Counted from the first letter of the stretch, positions 1 to 5,119 are shown. The stretch is DNA of 5,286 nucleotides from Dehalococcoidia bacterium (GCA_030602865.1 JAUVYX010000084.1:1-5286), one strand, 5' to 3'. Notes: generated by a model from the sequence alone, not told the origin. A program made the numbers and translations.

Positions 1-50
1 GAATTCTCATGCTCTTCGTAGGAATTGCCCTGCTCCTGGGCTGGGTCTAA
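1..50 (+). CDS. C-terminal end of an upstream membrane protein (partial)
   Basis: Reading from base 3, the frame encodes ILMLFVGIALLLGWV and then stops at TAA (48-50). This is an almost purely hydrophobic stretch, as expected for the last transmembrane helix of an integral membrane protein ending just inside or outside the membrane. Only 15 residues are visible, so the family cannot be named. It runs in the same direction as the hydrolase that follows about 40 bases later, so the two may be co-transcribed. The call rests on one hydrophobic run, and a chance open frame is possible at this length. Confidence 0.5.
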   Translation, partial: ILMLFVGIALLLGWV

Positions 51-90
51 CAGCAAGTAATAGCTGTAAACTTCTTAGACTGGTTAATGC

Positions 91-744
91 ATGGGGCAAA
101 CAATGACGGTTATAATAAATGATGACGATATCCAGATAGAACGATTGGAGCCATCGCCTTTTGCAGCCAATGCCTACATATTATTATGTCAATCCACCGG
201 GGACAGTGTACTGATAGATGCGCCTGCCCAACCCGGGATGATATTGCAACACCTGGAAAGGAGCACTCCCCGATATATCCTGCTGACCCATACACATGCT
301 GACCACCTGGGGGCACTCGCTGAACTTCGCTCCGCACTGGCTATTCCCACTGCCGTCCACCACTCCGAAGCTGGGAACCTGGCATCAACTCCGGAGCTGC
401 TGCTGCGACATGACGACATACTGTCTTTTGGCAAGATAACGCTCAGGGTGTTGTATACTCCTGGTCATACCCCGGGTAGCATATGCTTTTTAACCGGTCG
501 CTATCTGCTGGCAGGAGACAGCATCTTCCCCGGCGGCCCGGGGAAAACCAGTTCACCGGCTCAGTTCAGACAACTCGTCGAATCCATCAGTAGGGAAATT
601 CTGACGCTGCCCGATGAGACCGAAATATATCCAGGCCATGGAGACTCCTGCACAGTAAAGCAGGCAAAGGAAGATTTTGCCGCTTTCTCCTCCCAGCAAC
701 ATCCTCCAGATCTCTACGGCGACGTGCTCTGGCTTTCTGTATAA
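91..744 (+). CDS. MBL-fold metallo-hydrolase, glyoxalase II / YcbL-like
   Basis: A cytosolic metallo-beta-lactamase-fold hydrolase of 217 residues, with no signal peptide. The full set of dinuclear metal ligands is visible: H67, H69, D71 and H72 in THTHADHLG, H126 in TPGHTPGS, D143 in LLAGDSIF, and H183 in PGHGD. The motif set and length fit the short glyoxalase II-like (YcbL/GloC) group, which hydrolyses thioesters such as S-lactoyl-thiols; the long C-terminal substrate domain of classical GloB is absent. Substrate cannot be read from the sequence. Start: ATG 91 has no recognisable Shine-Dalgarno. ATG 103 (MTVIINDDD) is preceded by GGGG at a usable distance and gives an N-terminus closer to family norms, so the protein may be 213 residues. 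It converges with the deacetylase gene downstream, with only 24 bases between stops. In this setting it might act on thioesters of a sugar thiol, which is inference. Confidence 0.93.
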   Translation: MGQTMTVIINDDDIQIERLEPSPFAANAYILLCQSTGDSVLIDAPAQPGMILQHLERSTPRYILLTHTHADHLGALAELRSALAIPTAVHHSEAGNLASTPELLLRHDDILSFGKITLRVLYTPGHTPGSICFLTGRYLLAGDSIFPGGPGKTSSPAQFRQLVESISREILTLPDETEIYPGHGDSCTVKQAKEDFAAFSSQQHPPDLYGDVLWLSV

Positions 745-748
745 CAGG

Positions 749-761
749 TTCGTGTTACGAA
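749..761. other. Small perfect inverted repeat between convergent stops
   Basis: TTCGT, the loop GTT, then ACGAA form a 5-bp perfect stem in the 24-base gap between the convergent stops of the hydrolase and the deacetylase. It could be a weak bidirectional transcript end. There is no T-run on either side and the stem is short, so I do not call it an intrinsic terminator. Confidence 0.2.
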
Positions 762-768
762 ATTAGGC

Positions 769-1470
769 TTAGCGTAGCATCCGCACCCGGTGAAATGCCT
801 CCCCAAACTCGAAGTCATATCCCTCTGCCATCGCCCTATAACGCTCTTTCAACCGTGCCTCCAGGTCCAGTGCTGAGGGAATTTCATTCATCTGGCTACG
901 GTGGCAACGTAGCGCCGCCAGCTTCAACTCCACAGTATCGCTGATGTCAAAACAGCTGTTAGGATCCTCCGATCCCCAGAGTAATATCTCCTCAACTTTA
1001 TGGGGAGCAAGCCCCTCCTCCAGTAAATCGGGATAGGACAAATGATCCCGGGCAAAGGGGAAAATCGCATCCAGAACCACCTGCCCGGTGATGCGGTGAT
1101 CACGATGCCAGATATAGCGACGGTAGGGATCTGCTGTGACTACGGTTTGAGGTTGATAGGTCCTGATCACACGAACTATATCCTTCCTGAACCCCGGAGT
1201 GTCCTCCAATCCCTGGTCAGGATAACGCAGAAATACCACTTCCCTCACACCCAGCAGATCAGCCGCCGCCTGCTGTTCCTGTTCCCTCATTACAATCAGG
1301 TCCTTCTGACTAATACTGGTATCGCTGGTACCCTTGTCACCCGTCGTACATACCACATATACCACCTCTTTCCCTTCCCTGACCCAGTGCAGTACGGTCC
1401 CGGCGACCCCAAACTCAGCATCATCAGGATGTGGTGTTATCACCAGCACCTGAGCTGTTTTTTTTATCAT
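769..1470 (-). CDS. PIG-L/LmbE-family zinc-dependent N-deacetylase (MshB/BshB-like)
   Basis: A 233-residue cytosolic deacetylase of the PIG-L fold, the family that removes acetyl groups from GlcNAc conjugates (MshB in mycothiol, BshB in bacillithiol, PIG-L in GPI-anchor synthesis). The N-terminal strand-loop carries TPHPDDAE (residues 12-19). By family analogy H14 and D17 bind zinc and D16 is the general base. HRDH (122-125) supplies the third zinc ligand, H125. The length is close to BshB enzymes and shorter than actinobacterial MshB (about 300). Start: ATG 1470 (MIKKTAQVLVITPHPDD) has a strong Shine-Dalgarno, GGGAGG, 7 bases upstream. Longer in-frame starts to 1524 would lie upstream of the predicted transcription start and add an unneeded hydrophobic leader. 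Codons 3-5 contain a run of eight A. It diverges from the tandem-GNAT gene across a shared promoter region. The acetylated substrate is unknown. Confidence 0.93.
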   Translation of the reverse strand: MIKKTAQVLVITPHPDDAEFGVAGTVLHWVREGKEVVYVVCTTGDKGTSDTSISQKDLIVMREQEQQAAADLLGVREVVFLRYPDQGLEDTPGFRKDIVRVIRTYQPQTVVTADPYRRYIWHRDHRITGQVVLDAIFPFARDHLSYPDLLEEGLAPHKVEEILLWGSEDPNSCFDISDTVELKLAALRCHRSQMNEIPSALDLEARLKERYRAMAEGYDFEFGEAFHRVRMLR

Positions 1471-1477
1471 GTACAGG

Positions 1478-1483
1478 CCTCCC
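1478..1483 (-). promoter_or_regulatory. Ribosome binding site deciding the deacetylase start
   Basis: GGGAGG on the minus strand lies 7 bases before ATG 1470. It selects the MIKKTAQ start over the upstream in-frame ATGs at 1485, 1521 and 1524. It is the strongest Shine-Dalgarno directly serving an ATG in the window. Confidence 0.8.
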
Positions 1484-1509
1484 ATGAGCAAGTAGAGAAA
1501 TACACGCCA

Positions 1510-1538
1510 ATTGTATAGCATCAATCTGCCTGTTACAA
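1510..1538 (-). promoter_or_regulatory. Predicted sigma70-type promoter of the PIG-L deacetylase gene
   Basis: On the minus strand, -35 TTGTAA (1538-1533), a 17-base spacer and -10 TACAAT (1515-1510) match the consensus at 4/6 and 5/6 positions. Transcription would start near 1503, giving a leader of about 33 bases that contains the GGGAGG ribosome binding site. The same bases read on the other strand form the promoter of the divergent gene, so the two are mutually exclusive. Confidence 0.6.
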
Positions 1539-1539
1539 T
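1511..1539 (+). promoter_or_regulatory. Predicted sigma70-type promoter of the tandem-GNAT gene
   Basis: On the plus strand, -35 TTGTAT (1511-1516), a 17-base spacer and -10 TACAAT (1534-1539) match the consensus at 3/6 and 5/6. The expected start point is around 1546-1549, almost exactly at the first start codons, so the transcript would be leaderless or nearly so. The -35 of each strand is embedded in the -10 of the other through the inverted repeat AATTGTA (1509-1515) / TACAATT (1534-1540). Confidence 0.55.
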
Positions 1540-1548
1540 TTAACCTTG

Positions 1549-2499
1549 ATGACAGCCAGAACAGCAATGAACAGGCTCACTTGCCATATCAAAAACTATC
1601 GTCCTGACGACTTCGAGAGCTACGTTCGCTTTCATGACGAGGCCAGAAAACTGGACTCAGTACCATCTCATACCCTGCCACTGACGATTGCCATGCAATT
1701 GCACAGGCCACATTATGACCCGACACAGGATTTATTCCTGGCCATAGCTGACGGGAAGGTTATTGCTTACCTCGATATCAGCAGGGAAACAGAGATCGGG
1801 CGGATGGTCCTCGATTGCATGGTGTGCCCTGATGAGCGTAGAAAAGGCATCGCCACAGCATTGTTCAACCATGCCACGCAGTATGCAGCAGAAGCAGGAA
1901 TCCAGATAATTCATGTAAACATAGCCAATGATAACATCGCCGCAAAAGGACTATTGCAGGGACTGGGATTTACCTTTGTTCGTCGTTTCATCGAGTTTGG
2001 CTTAAATTTCGCTGATACTCCACTGCCTTCTTCAGCAAAGACAAATCTCACCAGTCGTCATCTACAACACGGTGAGGAGCAAGTGCTGGCCAAGCTACAG
2101 AATCGGGCATTCATTAATACATGGGGCTTTAATCCCAACACCGTGGAGGACATCGTTTATAGCCTCAAGCTGCAAGCAGGCAACCCTTCCAATATAATCC
2201 TGGCGATCAAGGAAAACCAGATAATAGGCTATTGCTGGACTGTGCTGCAGGCGCAAGAAGGACTTCCCCCTGCAGGTCAAAGCAGCCAGATACACATGCT
2301 CGGGGTAGATCCAGAACATCGAGGACAAGGAACAGGAAAAATGCTACTCTATACGAGTCTTCGTTATTTAAAAGGAAAAGGAACAGGCTCAGTAATTCTC
2401 ATTGCAGACAGCGAAAATAATGACGCCTGCAATCTATATCGCTCCTTTGGCTTCAGAGTCATCTCTACCAGCCTGTGGTATGAAAGAAGGCTCGCCTAG
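1549..2499 (+). CDS. Tandem-GNAT acetyltransferase, mycothiol synthase (MshD)-like
   Basis: A 316-residue protein with two GNAT domains. The first (about residues 10-155) has the acetyl-CoA pyrophosphate loop RRKGIA (97-102) and the C-terminal GNAT motif LLQGLGF (135-141). The second (about 165-316) has NRAF...WGF, the strand IHMLGVDPEHRGQGTGK with loop RGQGTG (258-263), and LYRSFGF (296-302). Both loops look competent. MshD, which acetylates Cys-GlcN-Ins in the last step of mycothiol synthesis, is also a two-GNAT protein of about 315 residues with a similar GVDP-x-H-xGxGxG strand. The wider family includes other tandem GNATs, so the substrate is not proven. Start: ATG 1549 is preferred because it falls at the predicted transcription start; TTG 1546 and ATG 1567 are alternatives. 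None has a Shine-Dalgarno. The stop shares CTAG with the stop of the convergent glycosyltransferase, giving a 4-base overlap. Confidence 0.88.
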   Translation: MTARTAMNRLTCHIKNYRPDDFESYVRFHDEARKLDSVPSHTLPLTIAMQLHRPHYDPTQDLFLAIADGKVIAYLDISRETEIGRMVLDCMVCPDERRKGIATALFNHATQYAAEAGIQIIHVNIANDNIAAKGLLQGLGFTFVRRFIEFGLNFADTPLPSSAKTNLTSRHLQHGEEQVLAKLQNRAFINTWGFNPNTVEDIVYSLKLQAGNPSNIILAIKENQIIGYCWTVLQAQEGLPPAGQSSQIHMLGVDPEHRGQGTGKMLLYTSLRYLKGKGTGSVILIADSENNDACNLYRSFGFRVISTSLWYERRLA

Positions 2500-3713
2500 C
2501 AGGGCAACGCCTCCCGACAACCCAGCATCATCTGGTATTGTTCGTTAATATCCCTGGCAACATCCATCCAGCTAAAGCTGACAACCACATCCCGAAACTC
2601 CTCAGCAGTCTTTGCACGAAGACCTGGGGTCGACAGGACATTGATGATACCTTCTGCAAGGTGGCATGGTTCATGGTCATCTACCATATATCCCACATTA
2701 TGATGTTCAAATAATGATTCGATAATCCCAACCCGGGTAGCCACTATCGGTGTTCCACATGCCAGCGATTCCAATGCTACCAGGCCAAAACTCTCGTAAT
2801 ACGAGGGAATCACACAGACATCAGCAGCATTGTAATAGTAAGGCAACTCCTGCTGGTCAACCATGCCAATAAAGTCAACCGAATCTCCAATACCCAAGCT
2901 AAACGCGAGATTTCTCAGTCCATCCAGCTCAGGCTGGCTCTGTTCGTCCCCACCTACCACCACCAGGCGAATCCCTTCATAACCCTGTAAACAGGACATT
3001 GCCCTGAGCAGGTCATCTATTCCTTTAAGTGCTTCGATTCTGCCCACAAACAGGATTGTTCGCCTGTCGTCCAGTCCCACGTAGCGCCGCGCCAGTTCCT
3101 TATCCATACTACGAAATAGTTCCAGGTTGACACCACAGGGGACCACAGCAACCCTGTCCGGTGGGGCATGATAATAGTTAATTAAATCAGTTCGTTCACG
3201 TTCCGTAGCAGCGATGATTCGGTCACAGTCCTGAACCATTTCCCGCTCTCCCTCTATCCGTATATCAGGCTCATCCCCTCCCATACTGGCGGCATTCTTA
3301 ACAGCGCCAAGGGTGTGGAACATCATCATGTGAGGCACCTGCCATTGCTCCTTCATAAGCCTTCCTACACTTCCCGACAACCAGTAGTGACTGTGTATCA
3401 AATTGTAACGCAGGCCACAGCTCCGGCGAAAGTCTTCCAGGTTAGAGGCAAAATCATCCAGATAGGAATAAACCATTGATTTATGTATGTCTTTCATCTC
3501 CCCTGCACGGAGATGAATAAGCCTGACACCCTGCCCTACCTCTACTATTTCGTTATCCATCGGATCATGTGCACGAGTGAACACGTCCACCAGATGTCCT
3601 TGTTTCCCCAGCTCAGCAGAAAGTTCACGAATATAAATACTCATACCGCCGGTGTCCTTGCTCCCAATCTTTCCCATCGGGCAGCTATGGACGCTCAGCA
3701 TGGCTATGTTCAA
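2496..3713 (-). CDS. GT4 glycosyltransferase, MshA-like (D-inositol-3-phosphate glycosyltransferase type)
   Basis: A retaining GT-B glycosyltransferase of 405 residues. The N-terminal acceptor domain begins NIAMLSVHSCPMG and contains DTGGM (20-24), HSHYWLSG (107-114) and FHTLGAVKN (132-140). The C-terminal nucleotide-sugar domain has VGRIEALKG (223-231, with R225 and K230) and the EX7E motif ESFGLVALE (307-315). These match MshA, which joins GlcNAc from UDP-GlcNAc to inositol phosphate, and its sucrose-phosphate-synthase relatives. Residues K78, Y110 and T134 sit at the positions I recall for acceptor-phosphate ligands in Corynebacterium MshA, and R152 could be the fourth after a two-residue gap. 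This points to a phosphorylated acceptor, though SPS-type enzymes share the feature. Start: TTG 3713, with GGAG 5 bases upstream, gives the family N-terminus. A better Shine-Dalgarno (GGAGG) precedes an in-frame ATT seven codons earlier. It follows the BioF2-like gene by 58 bases. Confidence 0.92.
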   Translation of the reverse strand: MNIAMLSVHSCPMGKIGSKDTGGMSIYIRELSAELGKQGHLVDVFTRAHDPMDNEIVEVGQGVRLIHLRAGEMKDIHKSMVYSYLDDFASNLEDFRRSCGLRYNLIHSHYWLSGSVGRLMKEQWQVPHMMMFHTLGAVKNAASMGGDEPDIRIEGEREMVQDCDRIIAATERERTDLINYYHAPPDRVAVVPCGVNLELFRSMDKELARRYVGLDDRRTILFVGRIEALKGIDDLLRAMSCLQGYEGIRLVVVGGDEQSQPELDGLRNLAFSLGIGDSVDFIGMVDQQELPYYYNAADVCVIPSYYESFGLVALESLACGTPIVATRVGIIESLFEHHNVGYMVDDHEPCHLAEGIINVLSTPGLRAKTAEEFRDVVVSFSWMDVARDINEQYQMMLGCREALPC

Positions 3714-3718
3714 TTTTT

Positions 3719-3722
3719 CTCC
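3719..3722 (-). promoter_or_regulatory. Ribosome binding site for the TTG start of the glycosyltransferase
   Basis: GGAG on the minus strand lies 5 bases (AAAAA) before TTG 3713. It supports the non-ATG start, since the next in-frame ATG (3701) would lack a properly spaced site and remove the first conserved strand. A second, stronger GGAGG lies at 3739-3743, 25 bases from the TTG. Confidence 0.6.
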
Positions 3723-3771
3723 GAGTACTCTAATTTTTCCTCCACCAGTAATATAGCTATTCTATTCCACT

Positions 3772-4749
3772 TTAACCCAGCTCTATCTGGCAACATGATA
3801 TGGGAACCTCTTTACCCCCAAGTCGATATTTATATAGATCAGAGCCTTTCATGAAATCAAATATTCTTTTTTCCTTTGTAATGCTGTCCTTGAGACAATA
3901 CAGCTTGGAAAGCAATCCTACACTCAAAGAACTGTAGTTGGAGTCATAACTACTGTTGTATAGATACACCGTATTCTGGTAGTTGAAATACATAACCATA
4001 GCCACATCTTTTCCATCTAGTTCAAGAACTCCAACCCTCAACAGCCCTGCCGCAGCCATATTCCATGTCATCCGGCGAAAGAAGGCTTCCATACGATCGG
4101 TCATAAACTCCCACTTATCCTCTCTGCTATTACGAAACATCTCCAGGAAGTGATCGATGACTCCCTCAGCCGCCTTTCCATAATCAAGTACACGATAGTT
4201 TAGCTCACCGGATTCCAATAACCTGCGGCATTTACGCTTTAATTCATGTCGCTGCTTGGAGTTAAGTATAGAAAGATAATCTCCCCAGCTTTGAGGCAAC
4301 TCAATCTCCAGGGCAACGGCTTCCTGCTCAATACTGACCCGGTAACCACGTCCTCTTGCCACGGGTATAAACTCCTGGATTACCGTGGAGTCTGGCCTTA
4401 AACAGTGCAGGTCCAAGCATTGTATGCCTCTTCGCCCCAGCTCATCAAGCAGCACATTAAAGAAGTCCTTATCCCTCTTCGGGGTTACCACGAAGTCCAG
4501 GTAATCACATACATCAGGGCTGCCCATAAAGCGAACTACTCCGTCCTCTATCAGTAGAGGGGCAATGCCAATTACGTTTTTATCTTCCTGGACGGTTAAG
4601 ATGTATGGTTCAGCACCTGCGCCAAAGTCCTGCCACCATGTCCTCAACCAGCATGGTAAAGTAAAAAGGCAGTTCCATTTCAGATGTTGTAAATTATCCC
4701 ACGAAGACACAAGGTCATCGAGCTTTGTAGTATTGATTTTATAGCTCAT
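3772..4749 (-). CDS. BioF2-like / FemAB-like GNAT-fold acyltransferase (Acetyltransf_6, CelD type)
   Basis: A 325-residue protein of the BioF2-like acetyltransferase family, related to FemAB/FemX. Visible hallmarks are an N-terminal GNAT-like half with IGIAPLLI (60-67) and GSPDVCDYLDFVV (76-88), the basic helix SKQRHELKRKCRRLL (164-178) that opens the C-terminal half, FRNSREDKW (205-213), LLRVGVLELDGKDVA (236-250), and the terminal signature FDFMKGSDLYKYRLG (297-311). Members often sit in polysaccharide or cell-surface loci, and FemX-type relatives transfer amino acids from aminoacyl-tRNA. The actual donor and acceptor are not deducible. Start: ATG 4749 (MSYKINTTKL) fits the family, and TTG 4791 would add 14 residues. 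Neither has a usable Shine-Dalgarno. A GATAGT hexamer 7 bases upstream of ATG 4749 (4757-4762) could be a -10 for a leaderless message, but no -35 is evident. It probably forms an operon with the downstream glycosyltransferase. Confidence 0.88.
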   Translation of the reverse strand: MSYKINTTKLDDLVSSWDNLQHLKWNCLFTLPCWLRTWWQDFGAGAEPYILTVQEDKNVIGIAPLLIEDGVVRFMGSPDVCDYLDFVVTPKRDKDFFNVLLDELGRRGIQCLDLHCLRPDSTVIQEFIPVARGRGYRVSIEQEAVALEIELPQSWGDYLSILNSKQRHELKRKCRRLLESGELNYRVLDYGKAAEGVIDHFLEMFRNSREDKWEFMTDRMEAFFRRMTWNMAAAGLLRVGVLELDGKDVAMVMYFNYQNTVYLYNSSYDSNYSSLSVGLLSKLYCLKDSITKEKRIFDFMKGSDLYKYRLGGKEVPISCCQIELG

Positions 4750-4851
4750 GGAAGCAACTATCAGCTTAGCATGTTGGCTTACCTGAATCAATTCACCTGT
4801 TTGCTGCGGTTGTCATTTCTGCCTCATCCTCGCAATGACATTTTCCAATCA

Positions 4852-4876
4852 TGTCATTCCTGCGAAAGCAGGAATC
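4852..4876 (+). repeat. Palindromic repeat unit, copy 1 (8-bp stem, GAAA loop)
   Basis: TGTC is followed by the arm ATTCCTGC (4856-4863), the tetraloop GAAA (4864-4867) and the complementary arm GCAGGAAT (4868-4875), then C. The stem is perfect. The unit is a widely seen TGTCATTCC-type dispersed palindrome, and its second copy lies inverted at 4986-5010. Confidence 0.85.
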
Positions 4877-4909
4877 TATCCAGAGTCGGGGCGAAGAGGA
4901 TCTATCAAC

Positions 4910-4930
4910 TACGAGCCATGAGCTATGAAC
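4910..4930 (+). repeat. Three degenerate 7-bp tandem units
   Basis: TACGAGC, CATGAGC and TATGAAC follow one another without gaps, fitting the consensus YAYGARC. They lie between the two palindromic hairpins. The units are short and imperfect, so chance is not excluded. Confidence 0.35.
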
Positions 4931-4985
4931 TCCTCAAAGATGACAATTCAGAAAATGTTCCTTTGACGATGATAAACAAGGTGTG

Positions 4986-5010
4986 GATACCCGCTTTCGC
5001 GGGTATGACA
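4986..5010 (-). repeat. Palindromic repeat unit, copy 2 (inverted, covarying stem)
   Basis: Read on the minus strand this is TGTC, the arm ATACCCGC, the loop GAAA, the arm GCGGGTAT, then C. Over 25 aligned bases it differs from copy 1 at four positions. All four belong to two base pairs that changed on both sides (T-A to A-T and T-A to C-G), so the stem stays perfect. Confidence 0.85.
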
Positions 5011-5039
5011 ATAAAAATAGCAGAAATGACAAAAAGGGC

Positions 5040-5059
5040 AGGAAAAACAAGGAAAAACA
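5040..5059 (+). repeat. Perfect 10-bp tandem duplication with A-tract
   Basis: AGGAAAAACA occurs twice in succession. The A5 tracts (5043-5047 and 5053-5057) are one helical turn apart, and further A5 tracts lie at 5031-5035 and 5013-5017. Such phasing suggests curved DNA or an UP-like element just upstream of the candidate promoter at 5076-5084. Confidence 0.6.
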
Positions 5060-5075
5060 GAAGGCTATCATCAGG

Positions 5076-5084
5076 TGCTATACT
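5076..5084 (+). promoter_or_regulatory. Candidate extended -10 promoter for the HD-domain gene
   Basis: TGCTATACT combines the extended element TGn with a -10 hexamer matching TATAAT at five of six positions. No -35 hexamer is seen at the expected spacing, where A-tracts lie instead. Transcription would begin near 5091, about 29 bases before ATG 5120. Confidence 0.45.
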
Positions 5085-5119
5085 ATTATTTCTGGTAAAC
5101 AGGAGAGACCAGAAATCAG

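Larger units (their letters stand above)
4810..5032. repeat. Nested palindromic MITE-like element
   Basis: A 223-base segment is bounded by a perfect 13-bp inverted repeat: TTGTCATTTCTGC (4810-4822) and its reverse complement at 5020-5032. Inside are two further palindromic units in opposite orientation (4852-4876 and 4986-5010) and another TGTCATTGCGAGG-type end, seen as CCTCGCAATGACA (4828-4840). This resembles non-autonomous dispersed palindromic elements (REP/BIME or MITE classes) known from many bacterial genomes. No transposase is encoded, and I see no clear target-site duplication. The left arm carries about 20 more bases between terminus and hairpin than the right, so it may be a composite of several insertions. 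Confidence 0.65.
4750..5119. other. Repeat-rich intergenic spacer
   Basis: About 370 bases between the divergent BioF2-like and HD-domain genes hold no credible gene. The spacer contains a nested palindromic element (4810-5032), a 10-bp tandem duplication with phased A-tracts, and a candidate promoter for the HD gene. Open frames crossing it give peptides such as CHSCESRNL and WIPAFAGMT. These are the usual spurious translations of this class of palindromic repeat. Confidence 0.8.

Noticed and set aside
1..6. GAATTC at the first bases as a cloning junction
   Set aside because: The coding frame of the membrane-protein tail runs through it with no sign of a vector, so a chance EcoRI site or arbitrary window edge is enough.
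1042..1518. 158-codon open frame on + opposite the deacetylase
   Set aside because: It lies entirely antisense to a well-supported PIG-L gene, resembles no family I recognise, and has no ribosome binding site worth noting.
1471..1524. Hydrophobic N-terminal extension of the deacetylase as a signal or membrane anchor
   Set aside because: The predicted transcription start (about 1503) lies downstream of the longest starts, and the strong GGGAGG points to ATG 1470.
3483..3854. 123-codon open frame on + opposite the glycosyltransferase start
   Set aside because: It is antisense to the N-terminus of the GT4 gene and the end of the BioF2-like gene and has no domain-like pattern.
4741..4926. 11-mer CCATGAGCTAT at 4916-4926 repeated inverted at 4741-4751, over the BioF2-like start codon
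   Set aside because: A few 11-base matches are expected by chance across both strands of a 5-kb window, and neither flank extends the match.
4810..5032. CRISPR array
   Set aside because: Only two main repeat units are present, in opposite orientation and with unequal spacing. There are no regular spacers and no cas genes.
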